A stretch of 64,000 nt of DNA, from assembly GCF_001688725.2 (NCBI RefSeq), contig NZ_CP015401.2, positions 1,054,001-1,118,000 on the forward strand. The letters run 5' to 3'. The notes beneath the pieces are model-generated. The model had not been told where the DNA came from, did no database searches, and saw only the letters and a program-made list of their open reading frames with translations. Below are positions 15,983 through 27,296 of this stretch, piece by piece. Position 1 is the first letter of the stretch, and every line of letters begins with the position of its first letter. The DNA comes from Bacteroides caecimuris. GTDB taxonomy: Bacteria; Bacteroidota; Bacteroidia; Bacteroidales; Bacteroidaceae. The translations under genes were made by a program, and so were the position numbers.

Positions 15983-16933
15983 TCAAATTTTCTTTTCTAT
16001 CTGATAGTTATTCCGTTCCGGTGCATTGCGGGAGATTAATTCGCCAAGGAAGCCGGCTAAGAATAATTGGGTACCTATAATCATTGCCGTCAGTGACAAA
16101 TAGAAATAGGGAGAGTCGGTCACCAGTCGGTAGGGAAGACCGTTGGACATGGCATATAATTTACTGGCACCTACGATGATGACGGAAATCATTCCGACGA
16201 GAAACATCAATGAGCCCAACAGTCCGAAGAAATGCATCGGTTTGATGCCGAATCGGGAAAGAAACCAAAGAGACAATAAATCCAGATATCCGTTCACGAA
16301 ACGGTTTAGCCCGAATTTCGTCGTGCCATATTTGCGCGCCTGGTGGCGTACCACCTTTTCACCGATTTTCTTGAATCCGGCGTTCTTTGCCAGGTAAGGG
16401 ATATAACGGTGCATTTCGCCATAGACTTCGATGTGCTTTATTACCTCTTTTCGATATGCTTTCAGACCGCAGTTGAAGTCGTGCAGGTTTTTGATGCCCG
16501 ACACTTTGCGGGCGGTTGCGTTAAACAACTTGGTCGGCAGGGTTTTCGAAATAGGGTCATATCTCTTCTGTTTCCAGCCGGAAACCAGGTCGTAACCGTC
16601 CTCGGTAATCATCCGATAGAGTTCGGGGATTTCATCCGGGCTATCTTGCAGGTCGGCATCCATCGTTATGACTACGTCTCCTTCGGCTTCTGCGAATCCA
16701 CAGTAGAGCGCGGGTGATTTGCCATAGTTACGGCGGAATTTGATACCTTTTACATGTTCCGATTGAGCTTTCAGCTTTTCGATCACTTCCCATGAATGGT
16801 CGGTACTTCCGTCATTAACGAAAATCACTTCGAATGAGAATCCGTTGGCTTGCATGACCCGTTCTATCCAAGCATAGAGTTCGGGCAGTGACTCTTCTTC
16901 ATTGAATAATGGGACTACAACTGATATATCCAT
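15983..16933 (-). CDS. Family 2 glycosyltransferase (DPM1/GtrB-like) with C-terminal TM segments
   Basis: 316 residues. The N-terminal GT-A domain shows VVPLFNEEESLPELYAW (about 6-22), VNDGSTDHSWEVIEKL and the DxD motif in ITMDADLQDSPDEIPEL (about 90-106). Two C-terminal TM helices (about 230-255 and 270-300) match the GtrB/ArnC-like group, which transfers a sugar to undecaprenyl phosphate. It is probably co-transcribed with the upstream DUF4199 gene (29 bp). The sugar and acceptor cannot be told from sequence. Confidence 0.87.
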   Translation of the reverse strand: MDISVVVPLFNEEESLPELYAWIERVMQANGFSFEVIFVNDGSTDHSWEVIEKLKAQSEHVKGIKFRRNYGKSPALYCGFAEAEGDVVITMDADLQDSPDEIPELYRMITEDGYDLVSGWKQKRYDPISKTLPTKLFNATARKVSGIKNLHDFNCGLKAYRKEVIKHIEVYGEMHRYIPYLAKNAGFKKIGEKVVRHQARKYGTTKFGLNRFVNGYLDLLSLWFLSRFGIKPMHFFGLLGSLMFLVGMISVIIVGASKLYAMSNGLPYRLVTDSPYFYLSLTAMIIGTQLFLAGFLGELISRNAPERNNYQIEKKI

Positions 16934-16962
16934 TGTACGAATGATGATTTATGATTTATAAC

Positions 16963-17520
16963 TTATGATTGAACGGGTCCGTCATATTCCGGTTTGGCCT
17001 TTTTCATTACCATCAATGCAGTAGGGATGGCCAGGATACTTCCCCAGAGTACATCCCATGACAATAACTGCATGGTGATATTGATGGAAGTAAGCGAACG
17101 GGCGGCATCTATCGTTTCTTTTATCACTTCTTTGTTTTCTATCAGAGCCGGGGTGTTGACCATCAACTCGTCCCACAGTTGGATATAAGAGTTGACGATA
17201 AATCCGTGATCAATGAATTGGAAATAGGCATAGTGGGCCACGGCTACCAATAGGGAAGCAAACATATACATAAATATGGTGAAGAGCATGGCATGTGAAA
17301 ATTGGATACTTCCCCCACAAATTTTATCCCGGTACATTCTCACATAATAATATCCGATAAATGGTACGGATAATGTCAGGATTAGAAATAAAAACGAAAG
17401 GAAAGGTATGTGGAATCCCAGCGGAAATAATATGAACTTCAATATCCAATAGATTCCCATGTACGTGCCAAAATGCATGGCATATTTTTGTAAATAGTTT
17501 CTGTTCTCTGTCATCTTCAT
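16963..17520 (-). CDS. DUF4199 family membrane protein
   Basis: 185 residues with four hydrophobic segments (about 20-55, 75-110, 150-175). A conserved region between them has QLWDELMVNTPALIENKEV and RSLTSINITMQLLSWDVLWG. DUF4199 proteins are Bacteroidota inner-membrane proteins usually next to a GT2 gene, as here. It is the first gene of the cluster. Function is unknown. Confidence 0.8.
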   Translation of the reverse strand: MKMTENRNYLQKYAMHFGTYMGIYWILKFILFPLGFHIPFLSFLFLILTLSVPFIGYYYVRMYRDKICGGSIQFSHAMLFTIFMYMFASLLVAVAHYAYFQFIDHGFIVNSYIQLWDELMVNTPALIENKEVIKETIDAARSLTSINITMQLLSWDVLWGSILAIPTALMVMKKAKPEYDGPVQS

Positions 17521-17708
17521 TTATAAATTGCGCACAAAGGTACAAATAATATCGGTTGGTAGGGAAAATCTGGTTGTTAAAGTTAATAAAGCAGGGGAAG
17601 TTGCTGCACGAATATTTTTTTGCGATTTTAATTGCTTGAAACGTAGCTTGTTAGTGTTTTGTTGGTAAAAAAGTTGTCTGTAGCTATTGCAGAATACATA
17701 AAAATGTC

Positions 17709-17716
17709 TACCTTTG
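17709..17716 (+). promoter_or_regulatory. -7 box TACCTTTG for SRP RNA / tRNA-Thr
   Basis: A perfect TAnnTTTG match 12 bases before the start of the SRP RNA stem. An ATTGC at about 17686-17690 could be the weak upstream element. No other promoter box is seen before the tRNA. Confidence 0.7.
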
Positions 17717-17727
17717 CAACCGCAAAA

Positions 17728-17825
17728 CGGGTAAGTCCTATACGGCCAGCTCCCTTCGAATCCTCCAGGGCTTGATCGCAGCAAAGGTAGTTGGTTGTAG
17801 CGGCGCGATATAGATAGCTTACCCA
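17728..17825 (+). ncRNA. ffs: Signal recognition particle RNA (4.5S)
   Basis: A ~98-nt element closed by GGGTAAG (17729-17735) and CTTACCC (17818-17824). The distal part carries the SRP-type asymmetric-loop motif: CAGGGCTTGATCGCAGCAAAGG is the counterpart of E. coli CAGG-loop-AGCAGCCAAGG. The opposing strands GTCCTATACGGCCAGC and TAGCGGCGCGATATAG extend the rod-like helix. The promoter box is directly upstream. It binds Ffh for co-translational membrane targeting. The call rests on closing stem, length and loop motif, not on a covariance search. Confidence 0.8.
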
Positions 17826-17828
17826 CCC

Positions 17829-17902
17829 GCCTCTTTAGCTCAGTTGGCCAGAGCACGTGATTTGTAATCTCGGGGTCGTTGGTTCGAATCCGACAAGAGG
17901 CT
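17829..17902 (+). tRNA. tRNA-Thr (anticodon TGT)
   Basis: Acceptor arms GCCTCTT (17829-17835) and AAGAGGC (17895-17901) pair perfectly, with discriminator T. The D arm is AGCTCAGTTGGCCAGAGCA and the T arm GTTGGTTCGAATCCGAC. The anticodon loop TTTGTAA gives TGT, decoding ACA. The anticodon stem CGTGA/TCTCG has one U-U mismatch at the middle pair. CCA is not encoded. It starts three bases after the SRP RNA. Confidence 0.97.
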
Positions 17903-17931
17903 CAAAATTGATATACAACCAATTCACGAAG

Positions 17932-17974
17932 GAAAAAAGCATTCAGGTATTTGCTTGGATGCTTTTCTTTTTTT
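17932..17974 (+). terminator. Intrinsic terminator after tRNA-Thr
   Basis: AAAAAGCAT / ATGCTTTTC stem around 17933-17942 and 17959-17967, followed by a run of T (TTTCTTTTTTT). It would end the SRP RNA-tRNA transcript. Confidence 0.75.
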
Positions 17975-17981
17975 ATATTTG
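17974..17981 (+). promoter_or_regulatory. -7 box TATATTTG for the MNT/HEPN pair
   Basis: A perfect TAnnTTTG match directly after the terminator T-run. Transcription would begin a few bases later, placing the 16-bp inverted repeat (17992-18031) in the 5' leader or at the start point. Confidence 0.6.
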
Positions 17982-17991
17982 CACATTAGCG

Positions 17992-18031
17992 AATGTATAG
18001 TTCCGAAATGACTTGTTCGGAACTATACATT
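17992..18031. promoter_or_regulatory. 16-bp perfect inverted repeat ahead of MNT/HEPN genes
   Basis: AATGTATAGTTCCGAA (17992-18007) and TTCGGAACTATACATT (18016-18031) are perfect inverted copies with an 8-base spacer. A third half-copy TTCGGAA occurs at 18031-18037. Its position between promoter box and start codon fits an operator for autoregulation or an mRNA hairpin masking translation. Confidence 0.7.
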
Positions 18032-18066
18032 TCGGAAGTATGTAAATCGTTGCTAAATTGAGGAAT

Positions 18067-18384
18067 ATGAAAAGAATAGAACTGATTGAGGCATTGAAGA
18101 ATCTATTGAAGTGTGTTGTGCCTAATGCACAGGCTATTCTTTATGGTTCTGAGGCTAGGGGGGAAGCGCGACCGGATAGTGATGTTGATCTGCTGATTCT
18201 GCTTGATAAGAATGAGATAACTCCCGAAGAGGAGGAAGAGATTACCGCGCCATTATACGATATGGAATTTGAACAAGGGATTATTATTAGTCCGATTGTA
18301 ATGACCCGTAAACGTTGGGAAGAAGCTAAAAAACAAACTTTGTTTTATTATGATGTTTTGAAAGACGGGATTCTTTTGCAATGA
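18067..18384 (+). CDS. MNT-type nucleotidyltransferase (MntA-like antitoxin)
   Basis: 105 residues from the ATG at 18067; a TTG nine bases upstream overlaps the likely ribosome site TTGAGGAAT. The minimal nucleotidyltransferase motif G-S-x10-D-x-D is complete: LYGSEARGEARPDSDVDLLI. In MntA/HepT systems this protein AMPylates or otherwise inactivates the HEPN partner. The stop overlaps the start of the HEPN gene (ATGA), so the two are translationally coupled. Function as an antitoxin is inferred from the pairing. Confidence 0.85.
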   Translation: MKRIELIEALKNLLKCVVPNAQAILYGSEARGEARPDSDVDLLILLDKNEITPEEEEEITAPLYDMEFEQGIIISPIVMTRKRWEEAKKQTLFYYDVLKDGILLQ

Positions 18385-18773
18385 ACGAAGACGTACGCCA
18401 GAATATAGTAATGTATAGGATGGGGAAGGCCCGTCAGTTATTACATGATGTGGATGTTCTTATAGAGAATGAACTGTGGAATTCTACTATCAATAGAATG
18501 TATTATGCTTGTTTTCATGCAGTATCTGCATTGCTGATAAAGAACGGAATAGAAGTTAAATCTCATATGGGGATACGTCAAGCGTTTGGACTTCATTTTG
18601 TCAAGGCAGGAAAAGTTTCGCTAGAATATGGGCGAATCTTCTCGAGGATATATGATAAACGTCAGTCGAGTGATTATGATGATTTTATTGATTTTACGAA
18701 AGAAGAGGTTGAAAAGTTGTATCCTCAAATTAAATCATTTATAATGGTTATTGGCAATTTAGTTGAAGATTAG
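18381..18773 (+). CDS. HEPN domain protein (HepT-like toxin candidate)
   Basis: 130 residues, HEPN family (PF05168-like). Typical features are KARQLLHDVDVLIENELWNS, the NRMYYACFHAVSALL helix and YDKRQSSDYDDFIDFTKEEV. HEPN toxins of this class are RNases that use an R-x4-6-H motif. Here the C-terminal Arg-containing motif reads RQSSDYDD without the His, so catalysis is uncertain. Together with the coupled MNT gene it forms a two-gene module often called a type VII-like toxin-antitoxin. Confidence 0.8.
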   Translation: MNEDVRQNIVMYRMGKARQLLHDVDVLIENELWNSTINRMYYACFHAVSALLIKNGIEVKSHMGIRQAFGLHFVKAGKVSLEYGRIFSRIYDKRQSSDYDDFIDFTKEEVEKLYPQIKSFIMVIGNLVED

Positions 18774-18841
18774 TCGAGAATTTTTGAAGGTTATGTAATA
18801 AAGAGGACAGCAATGTATCCTCTTTATACAATGATTGAAGT

Positions 18842-19285
18842 CTATCGGGTACGCCTGTGCAATTTTACAAAGACTCCTAAAATTATCAGAATGATTAGTA
18901 GTGTAACTCCAAATGCCCAATAATTGATAACCCGTGATTCTGCGTTGAGGATATAATTGCCTGCCAAGAGCCGGAAACCATCTATTCCCCAAATAGCTGA
19001 ATTGTTGTTTTCTTCACTCGTTCCGTGGGTATGGCTAAGGGATACATATATTCTTTTCCTTTTGCGACGGAAAAATATTCTCCATCTACAACCGATAGTT
19101 TTCTGCAAACTTTTACATTCAGGTTTTCTTCCTCTCCCCAAAAGTTGAACTTGACGGCAGAATCTAGTTTTACTATTTGCTAGTCTGTGTCTATTTGAAA
19201 CAGAAATGGATTGTGAGTCTTGTCTCCTGCGATGAAAGCGGAATCACCTCGGGCATAGACTTCCCAGTATATGTTTCCGTCACTT
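18842..19285 (-). pseudogene. Decayed gene for a protein with C-terminal membrane anchor
   Basis: A minus-strand frame reads GSDGNIYWEVYARGDSAF, then a TAG, then VKLDSAVKFNFWGEEEN and EYMYPLAIPTERVKKTTI, then another TAG. After a frameshift it continues FRLLAGNYILNAESRV and a TM-like INYWAFGVTLLIILIILG. The coherent protein-like sequence across two stops and a shift marks a pseudogene. The family is not recognised. Confidence 0.5.
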
Positions 19286-19560
19286 CCAGTTCTTCGACAT
19301 CCCGAAGCATAAAAACTATTTTCTGTTGTGAGGGAAGTTCCTTGGTATAGCACAATATCAATTCTTTCAACTGTTTGTTGGCGAGCGATATTTCAATATT
19401 ATCATTTGAAGGAATATTTGCTGAATCAGAGAAAGAAGATTCTTTATCCAAAGGTGAATGGCTTAATGAACGCAAACGGTCGTAACAGGCATTGCAGGTA
19501 ATATCATCATTTATCCTTGTTTATAATATGATACGTAATAAAATACTTTCGGTCGTTTCC
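19280..19560 (-). pseudogene. ECF sigma factor remnant
   Basis: One frame contains NACYDRLRSLSHSPLD, NIEISLANKQLKELIL, CYTKELPSQQKIVFML and RDVEELEV, which match sigma-70 regions 2.4-4 (the usual LPxxQRxVFxLRDxEGLEV). The 5' part has a stop (TAA near 19530). The 3' part runs directly, out of frame, into the neighbouring decayed gene, so the C-terminal DNA-binding helix is missing. It looks like the product of a deletion joining two genes. Confidence 0.6.
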
Positions 19561-19828
19561 GGACTATTAAATATATTACTCTACATTATTATGAATCTAC
19601 TGATATTGATTTTAGTAAATACACTCCGTAGAGGAGTTCACATGTGGATATAAAAGTGTCTGCCATGAAAATAGGCAGGTTGTTCTCCCTTGTAGTATCG
19701 TGTTTGACGTTACAAACGTAGTTATTATTTTTTCAAATCTATCAAATAAGTAGAGAAATAATTATGCAAAAAGAGAGAATGGACTACCAATGAATCCATC
19801 CTCTCTCATCTTTATTATAGGAATCTAT
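19561..19828. other. Spacer downstream of eno
   Basis: No gene is recognised. It holds the eno terminator (19772-19808) and otherwise AT-rich sequence that may be the lost 5' part of the sigma factor gene. Confidence 0.4.
19772..19808 (-). terminator. Intrinsic terminator of eno
   Basis: On the minus strand GAGAGAGGATGGA pairs with TCCATTCTCTC across an ~11-nt loop and is followed by TTTTTGC. It lies 21 bp after the eno stop codon. Confidence 0.75.
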
Positions 19829-21166
<1,338 letters not shown>

Positions 21167-21413
21167 TTAGTCCGTCCTTATATTATAACGACGGGACGAT
21201 GCTTTTTGTTTGAATGTAATGAAGGAAATGTGGAGTGACAGGGAGTTTCCTGTTTGAAATTTGTTCGGCATTATGAGGATTCTTTTGGTGGATGTTTTCC
21301 CGAAGGAGGTTCGGTGACAGTGATAGGAGTAGAATACATCGAAGAGGATTGTAATAGACCATGATTGAGGGATAAATTTCAGCAGCCATGGCTGATAATT
21401 CATCGAACTTCGT

Positions 21414-21421
21414 TATATTTG
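21414..21421 (+). promoter_or_regulatory. -7 box TATATTTG for the Crp/Fnr gene
   Basis: A perfect TAnnTTTG match 29 bases before the ATG at 21451. Upstream in-frame starts (21388, 21424) lie at or before the transcription start and are therefore unlikely. Confidence 0.65.
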
Positions 21422-21450
21422 CAATGTATACTCGTTGGTTAAATCGGAAT

Positions 21451-22026
21451 ATGGCAAACTTCAATTCATATATAGACAATTTGGATATGACTTTCTGGCA
21501 TGGAATCTGTCTGCAAAACGGAATGGTAAAGCATTACCGGAAAGGAGAGGTCTTTGTTTGGCAGGGGGATGTCATCAAGTATTTTGGGATTATCAGGAAG
21601 GGATATTTCAAATATACGATAACGGACACTGAAGGCCACGAACATATTACAGGGTTTGTATTCAGCAATGGCCTGGTGGGTGATTTTCTAAGTACCGTAA
21701 ATAAGGAATCTGTTAAGACCAATATCATTGCAGCGACAGATGCGGAGGTGATGCAATGCCCCGCCAGCGTACTGAAACGCCAGCTTGAGCATTCGCCGGC
21801 ACTGCATCGGGCTCTGACAGAAGGCTTGTTTCGTCAAGCTTATATGCAGTACTTGGATTTGTGTAGCTCGTCGCCCAAAGCGCGTTATCTTGCTCTGCTG
21901 AAGCGATGTCCGGATATATTGCAAAACATTACTCTCAAAGAAATGGCCTCTTATCTGCAAATAACGCCTACACATCTGAGCCGTATCCGGAAAGAACTGA
22001 CATTCACCAATAATACATTGGAATAA
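21451..22026 (+). CDS. Crp/Fnr family transcriptional regulator
   Basis: 191 residues from the ATG at 21451. The N-terminal cyclic-nucleotide-binding-like barrel (about 10-120: KHYRKGEVFVWQGDVIKYFG, GEVFVWQGD to ITGFVFSNGLVGDFLS) lacks a clear cAMP-binding arginine. The C-terminal HTH (about 155-185: ITLKEMASYLQITPTHLSRIRKE) is typical. Many Bacteroides Crp/Fnr proteins regulate stress or nutrient genes; the effector is unknown. Next downstream are two small envelope-protein genes on the same strand, possibly its targets. Confidence 0.82.
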   Translation: MANFNSYIDNLDMTFWHGICLQNGMVKHYRKGEVFVWQGDVIKYFGIIRKGYFKYTITDTEGHEHITGFVFSNGLVGDFLSTVNKESVKTNIIAATDAEVMQCPASVLKRQLEHSPALHRALTEGLFRQAYMQYLDLCSSSPKARYLALLKRCPDILQNITLKEMASYLQITPTHLSRIRKELTFTNNTLE

Positions 22027-22167
22027 AATTCTCCGCTCCTATCTTCAGCTAATATATTTTTTCCTTTTTCTGAATTTTATGTTATGCTTGTAGTTCTCAA
22101 CCTATGTTGAGAATCATTTGTCTGCTATGCCTTAATTTTGTGTTCATCAATTTAAATATAGACTCGT

Positions 22168-22854
22168 ATGAAACCTTTAAGAATCACCCGCTTTCTACTA
22201 CTGATTCCTATGACGACATTCTGTGTATGGATGCTCAATTCTTGCCAAGTTGTAGAATTAGTAATCAGTGGTACAACTTATTATGAAACGGAAATTACTA
22301 CGAAAGACAATCAACTGATTGCCGGACAAATAGGCGGCCAACGTTCCTCTAACCTGCCTTCCGGAACCAAGACCATCAGCATCAAGACAGAAGAAGGACG
22401 AAAAAAAATCAAGAGTGAGGAAATCAAATACATGACGCTGGCGCGTAAGAATCATCCGGAGAAACGACAGACATTAGTGTATGCGGAATTCAAGATGCCA
22501 TATACAAAGAAGGGTGAACAGAAATTTCGCACATTCAAGAATTGGCAGGTGTTGAACAGTGCAGGCGACCATCTTCTCCTAACTGCATACGGACACACTT
22601 ACAGCCTCGCTAAAGATGGAGCTTTAATTATCACTTACAGCAGAGACGAGGGAATACAATATTGTATTCAGCGTCAGAGTGATGATTGTCCGATATTTAT
22701 CGGAAGAAGCATCTCCAGCCGATCGTATATGCGCAAACAGTGGCAGGCATATCTTGCTGATGATCCTGTATTGTGTGAGAAAATAGCGAAGAAGGAGATT
22801 GACGCATTTGATTTTACCGCTATCACCGAACAATATAATCCTGTAAGTAAATGA
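22168..22854 (+). CDS. Putative lipoprotein of unknown function
   Basis: 228 residues. A signal sequence (RFLLLIPMTTFCVWMLNSC) ends in a lipobox-like LNSC, so a lipidated Cys at about 26 is likely. The mature part has beta-rich segments (ETEITTKDNQLIAGQIGG, EEIKYMTLARKNHPEKRQ, AYGHTYSLAKDGALIITYS). No family is recognised. Its stop overlaps the start of the next gene (ATGA), so the two are translationally coupled. Confidence 0.6.
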   Translation: MKPLRITRFLLLIPMTTFCVWMLNSCQVVELVISGTTYYETEITTKDNQLIAGQIGGQRSSNLPSGTKTISIKTEEGRKKIKSEEIKYMTLARKNHPEKRQTLVYAEFKMPYTKKGEQKFRTFKNWQVLNSAGDHLLLTAYGHTYSLAKDGALIITYSRDEGIQYCIQRQSDDCPIFIGRSISSRSYMRKQWQAYLADDPVLCEKIAKKEIDAFDFTAITEQYNPVSK

Positions 22855-23537
22855 CTTTCTTTTTGAACCGTAGAAAGAATAGGGAGTTTGTCGTGCCGTT
22901 TTGTATTAAACATGAATGTAAGAGGCAATCCCATTTCGGGTGTTTCTTCTTGATTGTTGCAACACTTTTCTCACCATGCTTATGCCATAATATTTCGGCT
23001 CAGGAAAGTAATCTCAAAGACGGGGCAGCACTTTACAGTATAGGGTTTGGTTATGAATGGATGTCGGATGCCTATTCTTCCAATGGATTTGCGCTTGATG
23101 TACGTGCCCGTTTCTATATGTCAGGGCAGCTTTTTTGTGAACTTATGGGACATTGGGGGACGCATGAGGGAAGTAAGAGTGTACTGCAAAAAGGAAATCC
23201 GTTCGACATTGATGATGAGCGAAACACACTATTGGGAGTTGTTGGTCTTGGTTATGAGATATTTCAGAATGAGAATCAGACATTTGATATATACATCAAA
23301 GGGCTTGTCGGCTATGGTGTCAGGTCTTCTCGTTTTGATGATTACCAGATAACCGGCAGTGAAGACGGGCATGTCACGCTTGGATGCGATATAAAGAAAA
23401 AGGGGATAGCTGCTGCTATCGGATTAGGAATGGACACGCGTTTCAAACGGTGGACACTTACTCCCTCTGTTGATGTGTTTTATATCGGGAATGAATGGAA
23501 TGTGGCTACTATGATATCTTTTGGCTTTTTTCTTTGA
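22851..23537 (+). CDS. Putative outer-membrane beta-barrel protein
   Basis: 228 residues. The hydrophobic segment CFFLIVATLFSPCLCHNISAQ (about 31-51) looks like a signal peptide preceded by an unusually long, basic N-region, so the true start may be internal. The mature part has amphipathic strands (YSIGFGYEWMSDAYSS, ALDVRARFYMSGQLFCEL, VGLGYEIFQNENQTFDIY) and ends with a Phe-rich strand (MISFGFFL), as barrels do. It is coupled to the upstream lipoprotein gene. Confidence 0.6.
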   Translation: MTFFLNRRKNREFVVPFCIKHECKRQSHFGCFFLIVATLFSPCLCHNISAQESNLKDGAALYSIGFGYEWMSDAYSSNGFALDVRARFYMSGQLFCELMGHWGTHEGSKSVLQKGNPFDIDDERNTLLGVVGLGYEIFQNENQTFDIYIKGLVGYGVRSSRFDDYQITGSEDGHVTLGCDIKKKGIAAAIGLGMDTRFKRWTLTPSVDVFYIGNEWNVATMISFGFFL

Positions 23538-23585
23538 GACGCACTTGTGAATCATGGCAAAGTGCGGACTCTCTTGAACGGCTTT

Positions 23586-24248
23586 TTAATCTTCGATAAC
23601 AACGCCTAACAGAGGAAGTAAATCCATCGCTTGCAGGGAGGTGATGACAGCTCCTTTCAGGTCGCTGATATTAAGCGTGATTCCGCTGATTCGTGAAGTG
23701 CGCAAGTCTATTCCGCGAAGCGAAGCATGAGAAAAATCGGCTTCCACCAAATCGCAACTGTCAAAAGCGATGGAAGAGAAACGGCAGTCGTTCAAACTTC
23801 CGTTACGAAGCTGGCTATGCGCAAAACGTACCTGGTTCATCTTGCTCATGGCCAGATTGATGTAACCGGCATTGCAATCGTGCAACAAGACATGGTTCAT
23901 AGTTGTCTCGGATAGATTGGTTCCTAATAACTTACAAGAGATAAATTCTACTCGATAGAGAGAACTTTCGGCAAAAGAAATGTTAGATAAATCGCAATTC
24001 TCAAACCGGACATCGGTCAGTTGGGAAGAACGGAACTTACACTCGCTAAAGGTCTGATGCCGGAAGGTGCAGTTCTTGAAACTTTTATAAGATTTGTCGA
24101 TACCTTCTTCTTTTCCTTTACAGAATAAAAGATGAGAAACGGTTTCTTCTTTGTCGAGCCATTCTTGTAGGGTGGTGGTACTGACTTCCTGTTCCTCCAT
24201 CATGGGAGGAACAACGCGGACGGGTTTGATTGGGTTTCTTTTCATCAT
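23586..24248 (-). CDS. Pentapeptide repeat protein
   Basis: 220 residues. From about residue 55 it is a run of A(D/N)LxF-type pentapeptides (RFENCDLSNISFAESSLYRV, KLLGTNLSETTMNHVLLHDC, IDLRTSRISGITLNISDLKG), forming a right-handed quadrilateral beta-helix. Such proteins include DNA mimics (Qnr/MfpA), but many have unknown roles. The start overlaps the end of the fluoride channel gene by 4 bp, so the two are co-translated. Confidence 0.85.
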   Translation of the reverse strand: MMKRNPIKPVRVVPPMMEEQEVSTTTLQEWLDKEETVSHLLFCKGKEEGIDKSYKSFKNCTFRHQTFSECKFRSSQLTDVRFENCDLSNISFAESSLYRVEFISCKLLGTNLSETTMNHVLLHDCNAGYINLAMSKMNQVRFAHSQLRNGSLNDCRFSSIAFDSCDLVEADFSHASLRGIDLRTSRISGITLNISDLKGAVITSLQAMDLLPLLGVVIED

Positions 24249-24619
24249 GCCTTTCCCACATATCCGCCGGCTACCACAGCGGCCAATCCTATACCTATAC
24301 TTATTAATGTATATAAAATAAATGCTCCATAGAATTCTCCTTTCAGTAGACCTACACCGTCACTGGAGAAAGTAGAGAACGTTGTGAAACCTCCACATAA
24401 GCCCGTTGTCAGAAACAAACGGACTTCGAACGGAAGGTGAAACCGTTCTGAAAGGGCATAAAATAGGCCGATAAGAAAACTACCGAGGAGATTGACAGTG
24501 AAAGTAGCCCATGGAAAATGGTAGGGGACAATTCGTTCGTGCATTAATAACTGAATGAGATAACGCAATGCACTACCCGTGCCTCCGCCGATAAAGATAT
24601 AGATAACTTCTTTGCTCAT
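24245..24619 (-). CDS. crcB: Fluoride ion channel CrcB/FluC
   Basis: 124 residues, four TM helices. The family signatures GGGTGSALRYLIQ (about 12-24), FPWATFTVNLLGSFLIG (about 35-51, with the conserved Asn) and TTGLCGGFTTFSTFSSD (Na+-site GGFTTFSTF) are intact. It exports fluoride. No crcB riboswitch consensus is seen upstream. Co-transcribed with the pentapeptide gene. Confidence 0.95.
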   Translation of the reverse strand: MSKEVIYIFIGGGTGSALRYLIQLLMHERIVPYHFPWATFTVNLLGSFLIGLFYALSERFHLPFEVRLFLTTGLCGGFTTFSTFSSDGVGLLKGEFYGAFILYTLISIGIGLAAVVAGGYVGKA

Positions 24620-27132
<2,513 letters not shown>

Positions 27133-27186
27133 GATTCAGGTAAAAAGATTGTTTACGGATTCCTCGTTTTTTAATAAATATTAGTT

Positions 27187-27229
27187 GTGCTTCGCAAAGA
27201 AAACTAAAACTTTGCGGAGCACTTTTTTT
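27187..27229 (+). terminator. Intrinsic terminator after GH97
   Basis: GTGCTTCGCAAAG (27187-27199) pairs with CTTTGCGGAGCAC (27210-27222) with one G-T pair, followed by seven T. Confidence 0.9.
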
Positions 27230-27249
27230 ATGGGACGGATTCTTTTTTG

Positions 27250-27257
27250 TACTTTTG
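27250..27257 (+). promoter_or_regulatory. -7 box TACTTTTG for the PurF-like gene
   Basis: A perfect TAnnTTTG match 39 bases before the ATG at 27297. Confidence 0.65.
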
Positions 27258-27296
27258 CGCCATCTTTTTTAAAACATTATCAATAAAGAGAACAAC

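Noticed and set aside
17740..17780. tRNA-like T-arm (CCCTTCGAATCC) upstream of tRNA-Thr
   Set aside because: The flanking bases do not pair as a T stem. The segment fits the distal part of SRP RNA instead.
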